From NCBI RefSeq assembly GCF_001984155.1, contig NZ_MTQO01000047.1, forward strand, positions 248,001 through 312,000: a stretch of 64,000 bases of DNA, given 5' to 3'. A program made the translations under genes and the position numbers. The notes beneath the pieces are model-generated. The model was not told the origin of the DNA. It ran no database searches and saw nothing but the letters and a program-made list of their open reading frames with translations. Source of the stretch: Actinosynnema sp. ALI-1.44. Lineage in GTDB: Bacteria > Actinomycetota > Actinomycetes > Mycobacteriales > Pseudonocardiaceae. Position 1 is the first letter of the stretch. Each line of letters starts with the position of its first letter. Below, in pieces: positions 8,315-16,744 of this stretch.

Positions 8315-10552
8315 TCAGATCCAGGTCTTCGGCCGGATCCGGTTGGCATGGTCGACCAGCGCGATGCGCTCCCGGCGAGTGGGCGCTTGCCGGGCCAGGG
8401 TCCGATACCACTTTTCCAGGCCGCGCCGGAGATCGTCTTCGACCAGCCGACATCCCAACACCGTTCCAGATGCCCCGGCAGGCCCGCCACGGACCCAGGA
8501 ATAAGCGGATTCCAGCAGGTCACGGGCCGCGCCGGCCCGCCGGGCGTCGTCGAGTTCCAGCCCGGCGAGCTGCCCGCCCGCCGCGACGAGGTCCTGCTCG
8601 CTCAGCCCGTCCGACCGCGAGATGCCCGTCCGTGCCCTGATCGACGCCAGTTGCGCGGCCACGTGGTGACTGGACGTGTCCGGCACGGAGTTCAGCACCT
8701 CGACCGCCTCGCCGCGCTCCTGCTTGGCCAGCAACGCCCGCGCGAGACCGAAGGCTGCGCTGATGTACGACCGGTCAGTGCGCCACACCGTCCGGTAGTA
8801 CTGGTCGGCGTCCCCGACGTCGCCGGAAGCCTCCGCGCACGCCGCGATGGCCAGTTTGGGCGCCGCCTCACCCGGCAGGAGGTCGTACACGCTCTCGAAG
8901 GCCATCCGCGCGTGGGCCGCGTTGCCCGCCACGAGCGCCGCCAGGCCCCGGTGCCAGCCCAGCCGCCAGTCGCCGTGCTCGACCTTCGTGGTGTTCAACA
9001 GCGTCTTCGCCGCGACGTGGTCGCCCAGTTCGATGTACGCGCGCGCCAGCCGCAGCTTGACCTCCACGCTCTGCATCGGGGCGGCTTTGAGCTCGTCCAC
9101 CAGCTCCTGCGTGCTGTTCGTCGCGACACCGGCGAGGAACGCCGCGCCCGGGTCCGACGCGTCGATCCGGGGGATCGGCAGGGATCCCGCGATCACGGCG
9201 AGATCGGGCGCGGTCAGCGCGACCCCGAAACTGCGGCGCTCCGGCGTGAACTCGACCGAGATCCCCGGCCGCGGCTGGCCGTCCTCGGCGGCCGCGACCT
9301 CGCGGAACACGCCTTCCAGCTGGTCGCGCATCTCCTCGGCCGACGAGAACCGCTGCGCCGGGTCCTGGTGCGTGGCACGCAGCAGCAGCCGGTAGTACGA
9401 CTCGTACTCGGCCAGCAGCGGCTGTTCCGCCGCGCCGGGCAGTGAGGTCTTGTACGTGGCGTGGAAGTCGAACGGGAACGTCATCACGGCCAGGGCGCGC
9501 CCGACGGTGTACACGTCGGTCACCGGCGACGGCAGCTCCTTGCCGACTTCCGGCGCCTGGTAGCCGGTCGTGCCGTAGATCGGGCTGTCCTCGTCGTCCA
9601 CGTGCCGCACCGCGCCGAGGTCGATCAGCTTGAGCTGCTCCTCGACCTGGATCATGTTGTCCGGCTTGAAGTCGCAGTAGACCAGGCCGATCCCGTGCAG
9701 GTAGCCCAGCGCGGGCAGGATCTCCAGCGTGTACGCGATCGCCTGGGTCAGCGGCATGCACGCGGTCTGGTCGCCCCGGGTGCGCAACTGCTTGACCATG
9801 TCCTTGATGGACTCGCCGCCGACGTACTCCATCACGATGTACCCGGTGGTCGACTCGCCGTGCTCGTGCTCGACGAAGTTGAAGATCCGCACGATGTTCG
9901 GGTGTTCGACCTGCGCGAGGAACCGGCGTTCGGCCATCGCGGCGGCCATCGCGTCCGCGTCCCCGGTGTCCAGCAGGCCCTTGAGCACCACCCAGCGGTC
10001 GGCCACGGCGTGGTCGAGCGCCAGGTAGATCCAGCCCAGCCCGCCGTGCGCGATGCAGCCGAGCACCTCGTACTGCCCGGCGACCACGTCGCCCGCCGCG
10101 AGCTTGGGCGTGAAGTCGAAGTGGTGCCCGCACTTGGCGCAGAACCCGGTGACCCGGCCAGCCTTGCCTTCCCGGCCGCGGCCCACCTTCGTGCCGCACT
10201 TGCTGCAGAACCGCTTGTTCTCCGGCACTTCCGGGTTGTCCATGACAGCTTCACGCGGGTCGCGCTTGGGCACGCTCGGCACTTCCACGATGCCCCGGCC
10301 GAGCAGGCCCCGCCTGGTCGAACGGGTCGAACCCCGGCGGGAGCGGGCCGTGGCGCCGCTGTCGCCGGTCGGCGCTGTCCACGCCGTCGGGCGGCTCAGC
10401 GGGCGGCTGGAGGAGCCGGTCCGTGACGAGGAAGCCGACAGCGAGGAGACCGAGGCCGAAGCGGTGGACGCCTGGTCCTCGAGGCCGCACAGGTCGCAGT
10501 AGCCGTCCTCGTCGATCTCGCCTGTGCACCCCGAGCGCGAACAGCTGGTCAT
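8315..10552 (-). CDS. pknG: PknG-type Ser/Thr protein kinase
   Basis: At 745 residues it matches mycobacterial PknG (about 750) in length and order. An extra N-terminal Cys motif (CSRSGCTGEIDEDGYCDLCG) precedes a Ser/Arg-rich linker. A rubredoxin-like site follows (Cys116, 119, 138, 141), then the kinase from about residue 161 (AHGGLGWIYLALD, catalytic Lys191 in VVLK) and C-terminal TPR repeats from about 480. The catalytic loop reads YCDFKPDNM and the metal motif is DLG instead of DFG, as in PknG. In mycobacteria PknG controls glutamate and TCA-cycle metabolism through FHA proteins and is signalled to by GlnX/GlnH. The ATG at 10552 overlaps the upstream gene by 4 bases (ATGA). Confidence 0.95.
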   Translation of the reverse strand: MTSCSRSGCTGEIDEDGYCDLCGLEDQASTASASVSSLSASSSRTGSSSRPLSRPTAWTAPTGDSGATARSRRGSTRSTRRGLLGRGIVEVPSVPKRDPREAVMDNPEVPENKRFCSKCGTKVGRGREGKAGRVTGFCAKCGHHFDFTPKLAAGDVVAGQYEVLGCIAHGGLGWIYLALDHAVADRWVVLKGLLDTGDADAMAAAMAERRFLAQVEHPNIVRIFNFVEHEHGESTTGYIVMEYVGGESIKDMVKQLRTRGDQTACMPLTQAIAYTLEILPALGYLHGIGLVYCDFKPDNMIQVEEQLKLIDLGAVRHVDDEDSPIYGTTGYQAPEVGKELPSPVTDVYTVGRALAVMTFPFDFHATYKTSLPGAAEQPLLAEYESYYRLLLRATHQDPAQRFSSAEEMRDQLEGVFREVAAAEDGQPRPGISVEFTPERRSFGVALTAPDLAVIAGSLPIPRIDASDPGAAFLAGVATNSTQELVDELKAAPMQSVEVKLRLARAYIELGDHVAAKTLLNTTKVEHGDWRLGWHRGLAALVAGNAAHARMAFESVYDLLPGEAAPKLAIAACAEASGDVGDADQYYRTVWRTDRSYISAAFGLARALLAKQERGEAVEVLNSVPDTSSHHVAAQLASIRARTGISRSDGLSEQDLVAAGGQLAGLELDDARRAGAARDLLESAYSWVRGGPAGASGTVLGCRLVEDDLRRGLEKWYRTLARQAPTRRERIALVDHANRIRPKTWI

Positions 10553-11730
10553 GAGGCGCTCCTCTTTTCCTGCAGTGCCTGCTGGTAGCGGTTGACCGCA
10601 CGCGTCGCGGCAGGAAGGTCGCATGGCGTCGTGTACAACACGCCGTGGGCTGTCCGGTGCAGTTCGGTCAGGTCCATGTCCTCCGCGTGCCCGAGCCGCG
10701 CCGCCTTGGCGCGATACGCCTCAAGGCGGCCGCGCAACTCCAGTCGCCGGTCCAGCAGCCCGGTGACCAGGCGCAACTGCGTGCGCGCCTCGGCCAGCGC
10801 GCTGGTGGCGTCGCGTTCGAGGGCTTCGAGGCCCGCCGCGAGCTCACGCCACTGGCCCGCCCGCCACAGGTGCGGCAGCTCGGTCAGCCTGGCCCGCAGC
10901 GGCCCGGTGGAGTCGTTGGGGCGCGTCAAACCCGGCGATGCGATCTTCCGCATGACGGTGGCGTAAGCGACCGCAGCGTCGTCGTACGCGCCGACGACCT
11001 CGCCGAGCAGCGCCTCGATCCTCGCCATCCGGTCGTCGAACGTGTCCTTGGCCGACGACAGCCGGGACAGCCGCGTCCGCACGTCCTCCAGTTCGCCTGC
11101 CAGCCGGTCCCACGAGTGCGCCGACTGCTCGGCGTCCAGCGCCAGGGGGTCGGCCAGCGCCAGCTCCCTGATGTGCCCGAGTTCCGCGGCGATCTTGGGC
11201 AGCGCGACGTCGTCCACGCCGAGTGACGTGGCCAGCGCGGACACCGTGCGCAGCTGGGTCTCCAACGGGTCGACCCGCGCGATCGTCGTCGTCCACGCGG
11301 TGTCCGCGGCGGCGAGGACCTCCGTGATCGCCTTGTACGCGGCCTTCATCCGCTCGACCAGATCGGTCAGCGTGACGCGTTCGCTCACGATCGCCGGGCC
11401 GGTCAGACTGCGTTGCTCGATCGGCAGCTGCTGGGCGTTCAACTCGACCACCGGGTCGGTCAGCACCGTCGTCAACGCGCCGATGTCCCTGCGGTCCAAC
11501 AGGTCCTTGGCCAGTTCGACCATCCGGCGGTGCAGGTTGAACTGCTCCCAGAGCACGGTCATCGTCGCGCTCGTCTCGGCCCACCGGCGCTTCGTCAGCC
11601 CTTTCAGCGCGGCGTTGCGCAGCAGTTGGTGACCGGCGTGGGTGTCCATCGCGACCAGCGCGTCGGCCATCCGGTCGCTTTCCTCGCCGAGCCGTCGCAG
11701 AGCGCGGCCGGCCTCATCGTGGCTCAGCAC
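10549..11730 (-). CDS. Helical protein of unknown function in the pknG operon
   Basis: This 393-residue protein is almost entirely helical by composition, rich in Leu, Ala, Arg and Glu with heptad-like stretches, and has no signal peptide or membrane segment. I recognise no domain. It starts at a GTG two bases after the glnH stop and overlaps pknG by 4 bases, so it is translationally tied to both. Mycobacterial glnX-glnH-pknG operons lack a gene in this place as far as I recall. Its position between sensor and kinase makes it a candidate adaptor, which is inference only. Confidence 0.72.
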   Translation of the reverse strand: MLSHDEAGRALRRLGEESDRMADALVAMDTHAGHQLLRNAALKGLTKRRWAETSATMTVLWEQFNLHRRMVELAKDLLDRRDIGALTTVLTDPVVELNAQQLPIEQRSLTGPAIVSERVTLTDLVERMKAAYKAITEVLAAADTAWTTTIARVDPLETQLRTVSALATSLGVDDVALPKIAAELGHIRELALADPLALDAEQSAHSWDRLAGELEDVRTRLSRLSSAKDTFDDRMARIEALLGEVVGAYDDAAVAYATVMRKIASPGLTRPNDSTGPLRARLTELPHLWRAGQWRELAAGLEALERDATSALAEARTQLRLVTGLLDRRLELRGRLEAYRAKAARLGHAEDMDLTELHRTAHGVLYTTPCDLPAATRAVNRYQQALQEKRSAS

Positions 11731-11732
11731 AG

Positions 11733-12713
11733 TCAGTCCTTGTACCGGGGCACCGGCGGGGCGGGCGGCGGTCCGGGGATCAGGCCGTCCAGCCAACGGC
11801 CGTACGAGTCCTTCCACGTGCCGTTCGCGCGGACCTGTTCCAGCACACCGTTGACGAACCGGACGAAATCCACGTTCTGCTTGGGAATGGCCATCCCGTA
11901 CGGCTCCGCGGCCACCGAGGACCCGACGACCTCGGTGTACTTGTCCTGCGCGGCCATCCCGGCCAGGATCACGTCGTCGGTGGACACCGCGTCCACCTGG
12001 CCCTGCTGCAGCATCACCAGGCAGTCGGTCCAGTCCGACACCGACACGCCGATCGGTTTGGACGGCGCGTTCGCGATGTTGCGCAACGACGTCGAGGACT
12101 TGGTGGCGCAGACCCGCTTGCCACCCAACGAGTCCATCCCGGTGAAACCGGAGTTCTTCTTCACGAGCACCTGTTGCTGCGCCTCGTAGTACACCGCCGA
12201 GAAGTTCACGTCGACCAGCCGGTCGCAGGTGATGGTCATGGTGCGCACGACGATGTCCACCTCGCCGGACTTCAGCATCGGGATCCGCTGGTCGGAGGTG
12301 ACCGCGCGCAGCTGGATCGCGTCCGGGTCGCCGAACAGGGCGGCCGCGATGGAACGGGCCATGTCGATGTCGAAACCCTGGATGTCGCCGGTGAACGGGT
12401 TGCGGAAGCCGACGTTGTAGGTGTTCTGGTCCACGCCGACGATCAGCTTGCCGCGCTGGACGATCTTCTCCATCGTCGAGCCGCCGGGCATCGCGCCGGG
12501 CTTCGGCATCGGGTTCAACGGCCGCAGGCTGGCCAGTTTGTCGCCGCATTCCTGCACGGCCGCCGACGGCGGCGCGGTCAGGTCCGCCGCGTTCGCGGGC
12601 TTGGGCACCGCGGCGGTGACGGACGGGATTGTCGTGGTGCCCGTGCTCGACGTGCATCCCGCCAGCCCCGTCAGCACGGTCACGACCGCGGCCGATATCA
12701 GTGCGAGTCTCAT
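11733..12713 (-). CDS. glnH: GlnH-like glutamate/amino-acid binding lipoprotein
   Basis: This 326-residue protein has a lipoprotein signal peptide with lipobox LAGC (Cys20). A solute-binding protein family 3 domain follows, with the signatures GKLIVGVDQNTYNVGFRNP, GFDIDMARSIA, GGKRVCATKSSTSL and GMAIPKQN. In mycobacteria GlnH binds Asp/Glu outside the membrane and passes the signal through GlnX to PknG. No amino-acid permease or ATPase is nearby, which supports a sensory rather than transport role. The ATG at 12713 overlaps the glnX stop (ATGA); the frame extending to 13280 runs inside glnX. Confidence 0.92.
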   Translation of the reverse strand: MRLALISAAVVTVLTGLAGCTSSTGTTTIPSVTAAVPKPANAADLTAPPSAAVQECGDKLASLRPLNPMPKPGAMPGGSTMEKIVQRGKLIVGVDQNTYNVGFRNPFTGDIQGFDIDMARSIAAALFGDPDAIQLRAVTSDQRIPMLKSGEVDIVVRTMTITCDRLVDVNFSAVYYEAQQQVLVKKNSGFTGMDSLGGKRVCATKSSTSLRNIANAPSKPIGVSVSDWTDCLVMLQQGQVDAVSTDDVILAGMAAQDKYTEVVGSSVAAEPYGMAIPKQNVDFVRFVNGVLEQVRANGTWKDSYGRWLDGLIPGPPPAPPVPRYKD

Positions 12714-14020
12714 CTGTACTCCTTGAGACGCTGCCACAGCCCCGCGGTTGCCCCGACTGCCACGACGGCGGCCAGGAGCGACACCACCACCACTGTGCCA
12801 CCGAGAGCGTCGCTGGCGTCCCGGATCCGGGCGTTGAAAGCGGCTCTGGTCTGCCCGATCGCCTCCCGTAGATCGGTGTCGAGCTTGTTGAAGGCGGTCG
12901 AGGTGCCGTCCGGGACGGTTTCGATCGCGAGCCGCACCGCGGCCGCGTAGTTGCCGCCGTCGTCCTGTTTGCGCAGTTCCTCGTGGGCACGCAGCCAGGC
13001 TTCGGTGTTCGCCCGCGCCGAGGCGACCCTGGTCGAGACCGCGCCGTCGGTCACCTTGCCCATCGCTTCGTTGAGCAGTCCGGTCAACGACATGCTGACC
13101 TGGTCGAAGTCGTCCTCGTAGACCTTGCCGGTGCCGCGGGCGACCAGGGTGAGCGTCTCGTCGGTCCGGGCCTGCAGGGTCGCGATCCGGGCTCGTGCCA
13201 GCACATCGACCTGGATGGAGCCGTCGATGCGGCTGTCGTCCACGCTCGAGATCACGCTGAACGCCGCGACGGACACCCACACCAGCGAGATGACCGCCGC
13301 CCCGGTCGCGGCGACCAGGCCGACGTTGAACACGCGGTTGGTCCGCCGCCGCACGTAGACCTGCGCGACGACCAGCACGCCCAGCACCGCCAGGCCCAGC
13401 AGCAACTCCGTGAACGGGAACTCGCCCGCGCGGTTCTGGTCGGTCGACACACGGCCGACTTCGTCGTCGTAGAGCTGCTGCGCTGCGGGCAACAGCTGCG
13501 TGCGCATCAAGGTGGACGCCTCACGCTGGTACGCGATACCCAACGGCAGACCCTGGCGGTTGTTCACCCTGGCGGTCTCGACCAGGCCGGTGTACACGGG
13601 CAGCTGCCCGGAAAGCGTCGTCAGCGGGCTGCCGGGGGCCGTCACGTCGGCGGGTTCACGGGCCGCGACGGCGATCGCCAGCGCGTTGCTGGCCTGCGCG
13701 ATGTCCTGCTCGTACCGGGCGCGCACGGCGGGCGGTTCGAGACCGCCCGCCAGGAACGCCCCGCTCGCTGTGGCGTCCGCGTCCGACAGGCTCCGGTAGA
13801 TCTCCTGAGCGGCGACACTGAGCGGGCCGCTCCTGGTAGCGAGGTCCGCCAACGCTTGCGCTCGCCGCTGCACGCTGACAGCGGTGAACACACCCGCTGT
13901 CACCCCTACGACGACAAGCAGCAGTGCGAGCGCGCCGAGTACACCGGGCGTTGTCCGTGTCAGCTCGGTGACCTGGCGTAACGGTCCGTTGCGGGCGGCT
14001 CGATGGTTGGTGATCGTCAT
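12710..14020 (-). CDS. glnX: GlnX-like multi-pass membrane sensor
   Basis: This 436-residue protein matches mycobacterial GlnX (Rv0412c, 439 residues) in size and position. It has about four membrane segments: one near residues 26-50, two between about 200 and 255, and one near the C-terminus (GTVVVVSLLAAVVAVGATAG). Two extracytoplasmic helical regions resemble chemoreceptor-like sensor domains. Established work in mycobacteria shows GlnX and GlnH act with PknG in amino-acid sensing. It is the first gene of the seven-gene minus-strand operon, and the 140 bases before it should hold the promoter. Confidence 0.88.
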   Translation of the reverse strand: MTITNHRAARNGPLRQVTELTRTTPGVLGALALLLVVVGVTAGVFTAVSVQRRAQALADLATRSGPLSVAAQEIYRSLSDADATASGAFLAGGLEPPAVRARYEQDIAQASNALAIAVAAREPADVTAPGSPLTTLSGQLPVYTGLVETARVNNRQGLPLGIAYQREASTLMRTQLLPAAQQLYDDEVGRVSTDQNRAGEFPFTELLLGLAVLGVLVVAQVYVRRRTNRVFNVGLVAATGAAVISLVWVSVAAFSVISSVDDSRIDGSIQVDVLARARIATLQARTDETLTLVARGTGKVYEDDFDQVSMSLTGLLNEAMGKVTDGAVSTRVASARANTEAWLRAHEELRKQDDGGNYAAAVRLAIETVPDGTSTAFNKLDTDLREAIGQTRAAFNARIRDASDALGGTVVVVSLLAAVVAVGATAGLWQRLKEYR

Positions 14021-14161
14021 CCGAGGTCACCTACGACCATGCGCCACCCCGCCCCTCGCTACCGGTTGACTCCCCGTTGTCCGGTGATGATCCCCACAGT
14101 AGCCCGAGGTGTTAAGGGTTGAGCCCGGATCGCAGCAACACCGGTGCCCCGATGTGATCGA

Positions 14162-15166
14162 TCAGGATCGGCTGGTCGCCGCTATCTCCTCGAGGATGGC
14201 CGATTTGACCTCGTCAGGCGCGTAGGACACCCGGACGGCCGTGCTCGCCAGATCCGCCAGCCCGGTTCGGTCGAAACCGAACACCTCGTGACAGAGCAAG
14301 TACTCCTGGTTGAGGGTGGTGTGGAACATGCCGGGGTCGTCGGTGCCGAGCGCGACCGGCACACCCGCGGCGACCAGTTCGGGCAGCGGGTGGTTCTCGA
14401 TCGTGTCGACGGCCTTGGTGCGGATGTTGGACGTCGGGTTGACCTCCAGGGGGATCTGGTGTTCGGCCAGGTAGCTCACCAGCCTCGGGTCCTGCGCGGC
14501 GCTCGTGCCGTGCCCGATCCGCTCGGCGTGCAGTTCGTTGATCGCGGCCCAGATGGTCGCCGGGCCTGTTGTCTCCCCGGCGTGCGGGATACAGCGCAGC
14601 CCGTTGTCAGCGGCGACCGCGAACTGCTCGCGGAACCACTCGCGCGGCACGCCGATCTCCGGCCCGCCGAGACCGAGCGCGACCGTGCCTTCCGGGCGGT
14701 GCCTGAGCACCCAGTCCAGGGTCCGCGGGCCGCCGTCCTTGCCGAGCACGCCGTCGATGTCGAAGATCCAGCCGAACTCGACGCCGTACTGCTCGCGGGC
14801 CTGGTCGCGGGCCTGGTCGAGGGTCTCGGCCAGTTCGTCCGGTTCGATCCCCATGGCGAGGTGCGACGTCGGCGTGACGGTCACCTCGGCGTAGCGGACG
14901 TTGTCCCGCGCCTGGTCACGCGCCAGGCCCAGCAGCAGCGCCAGCACGTCGGCGCCGGTGCGCACCAACGCGTTGACCTTGACGTAGATCTCGATGAAGT
15001 GCGCGAAGTCGCGGAACTCGTAGAAGTCCTTCAGCGCCTGCTCTTCGGTCGGCACACCGCCGTCCGGGTGGCGGCGGGCGAGTTCGAGCACCGTGGGGAT
15101 GGAAGCGGAGCCCACCAGGTGGACGTGCAGTTCGACTTTGGGCAGCGCGGAGACGAAGTCTTTCAT
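14162..15166 (-). CDS. Adenosine deaminase family enzyme
   Basis: This 334-residue protein has the amidohydrolase fold of adenosine deaminases. Zinc ligands His14 and His16 sit in LPKVELHVHLVGS. The third His and catalytic Glu lie in PHAGETTGPATIW, a catalytic His in ERIGHG and the Asp pair in ALGTDDPGMF. It would hydrolyse adenosine or a related 6-aminopurine nucleoside. Some actinomycete members instead act on aminodeoxyfutalosine in menaquinone synthesis; no mqn genes are in the window, so adenosine is the default. It stands alone, divergent from the MFS transporter. Confidence 0.88.
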   Translation of the reverse strand: MKDFVSALPKVELHVHLVGSASIPTVLELARRHPDGGVPTEEQALKDFYEFRDFAHFIEIYVKVNALVRTGADVLALLLGLARDQARDNVRYAEVTVTPTSHLAMGIEPDELAETLDQARDQAREQYGVEFGWIFDIDGVLGKDGGPRTLDWVLRHRPEGTVALGLGGPEIGVPREWFREQFAVAADNGLRCIPHAGETTGPATIWAAINELHAERIGHGTSAAQDPRLVSYLAEHQIPLEVNPTSNIRTKAVDTIENHPLPELVAAGVPVALGTDDPGMFHTTLNQEYLLCHEVFGFDRTGLADLASTAVRVSYAPDEVKSAILEEIAATSRS

Positions 15167-15306
15167 GATTCGTGGGAATCCTTACGGAAATAGCCGGGAA
15201 ACGGACACACGTGTGCTGCGGACGCGGTCCTGGCTATGGAGCGAGGTCGCCCCGCTCGTGGTCTTCTCCGTACAACGGATATTCCGGCACAACCCCGAGC
15301 ATAGGG

Positions 15307-15341
15307 TTGACGTCAAGGGTTTTCGGTACTGGGATGCCACA
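15307..15341 (+). promoter_or_regulatory. Candidate leaderless promoter of the MFS transporter gene
   Basis: A TTGACG at 15307-15312 is followed after 17 bases by TGGGAT at 15330-15335. This predicts transcription starting at or next to the ATG at 15342. No Shine-Dalgarno sequence precedes that ATG, which is consistent with a leaderless transcript. The -10 match is weak. Confidence 0.35.
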
Positions 15342-16700
15342 ATGGACTCACTGGAGCGGCCATTCGGGGACGTCACGTGGCGTAAGGCAGCTCGGCGGCT
15401 GGTGCCGTACCTGGGGTTGCTGTACTTCGTCAACTACCTCGACCGGGTCAACATCGGTTTCGCGGGGCCCGCCGGACTGTCGAAGGAGCTGTCGCTGACC
15501 GCGACCGCGTTCGGCTTCGCGTCGGGGATCTTCTTCATCGGTTACCTCATCCTCGAGGTGCCGAGCAACCTGGCGCTGCACAGGTTCGGCGCGCGCAGGT
15601 GGATCGCCCGGATCATGATCAGCTGGGGTGTGATCGCCACCGCGATCGCGTTCGTGCCCAACGCGACTGTGCTGATCATCCTGCGGTTCCTGCTGGGTGT
15701 CGCCGAAGCCGGGTTCTTCCCCGGCATCATCCTCTATCTCACATACTGGTTCCCGGCTCGCTACCGCGCGCGGATGGTCGCGTGGTTCATGGTGGCCATC
15801 CCGATCTCCAGCGCGATCGGCGCGACCGTCTCGGCGTTGCTGATCCGGCACGGCGACGGGGTTTTCGGCTTGGCCGGGTGGCGGTTCATGTTCCTGGTCG
15901 AGGGTGTCCCGGCGATCCTGCTCGCCTTCGTCACGTGGTTCTTCCTCACTGACCGGCCGACCGACGCCAAATGGCTCACCCCGCAAGAGGGCAAATGGAT
16001 GCAGGACCAGCTCGACGCCGAGCGGGCCGCGACCGAACGGGAGCACCACTGGCCGTTGCGCAAAGCCTTGACGAACAGGCGGATCATCGGCCTCGCGTTC
16101 GTCTACTTCGGAAACGTCTACGGCCTGTACGCGCTCGGGTTCTTCCTGCCGAGCATCATCGCCGGGTTCCAGAAGCAGTTCGGCACCACGTTCTCGATCG
16201 TCGAACGTGGACTCATCACCGCGGTGCCGTACGTCCTCGGCGGGATCGCGATGGTGTTCTGGGCCAGGCACGGCGACCGGACGGGGGAACGCGTCTGGCA
16301 CGTGGCGTTGCCGATGATCGTTGGCGGCGTTGCCATCCCGGTCGCGTTGTACCTGGGTAGCCCGTTCGCCGTGATGGTCGCGGTGAGCATCACCGCGATC
16401 GGGATCTGCTGTGCGCTGCCGACGTTCTGGGCGCTGCCGTCGACGTTCCTCGCCGGGACGGCCGCCGCGGGCGGGATCGCGCTGATCAACTCGCTCGGCA
16501 ACGTCAGCGGCTTCGCCGCGCCGTACATCACCGGCGGGCTGGAGGACCTGACCGGTTCGCAGAAGACCGGGCTCTGGGTCGTGGGTGCGGTGATGATCGC
16601 GGGCGCGCTGCTGGCGATCGCGTTGAAGGCCGCCCCGGGGGAGAACGGACGGGGCAAGAATGCGACTTCCGGAGTCTTGACTGGTCAAGACGACACATGA
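15342..16700 (+). CDS. MFS transporter, anion:cation symporter (ACS) type
   Basis: This 452-residue protein has about 12 membrane helices. It carries the ACS-family signature near the N-terminus: LLYFVNYLDRVNIGFA, followed by FGFASGIFFIGYLILEVPSN. Members take up organic anions such as aldonates, tartrate or phthalate with protons or sodium. The ATG at 15342 fits the family start; an in-frame start at 15093 would overlap the divergent deaminase gene. No catabolic partner lies beside it, so the substrate is open. An aldarate or uronate from the pathway 30 kb away is possible but unsupported. Confidence 0.9.
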   Translation: MDSLERPFGDVTWRKAARRLVPYLGLLYFVNYLDRVNIGFAGPAGLSKELSLTATAFGFASGIFFIGYLILEVPSNLALHRFGARRWIARIMISWGVIATAIAFVPNATVLIILRFLLGVAEAGFFPGIILYLTYWFPARYRARMVAWFMVAIPISSAIGATVSALLIRHGDGVFGLAGWRFMFLVEGVPAILLAFVTWFFLTDRPTDAKWLTPQEGKWMQDQLDAERAATEREHHWPLRKALTNRRIIGLAFVYFGNVYGLYALGFFLPSIIAGFQKQFGTTFSIVERGLITAVPYVLGGIAMVFWARHGDRTGERVWHVALPMIVGGVAIPVALYLGSPFAVMVAVSITAIGICCALPTFWALPSTFLAGTAAAGGIALINSLGNVSGFAAPYITGGLEDLTGSQKTGLWVVGAVMIAGALLAIALKAAPGENGRGKNATSGVLTGQDDT

Positions 16701-16744
16701 AGGGTTCAGGCTGACGTGTTTCGAACTCGTAGTGAGGGGTTGTC

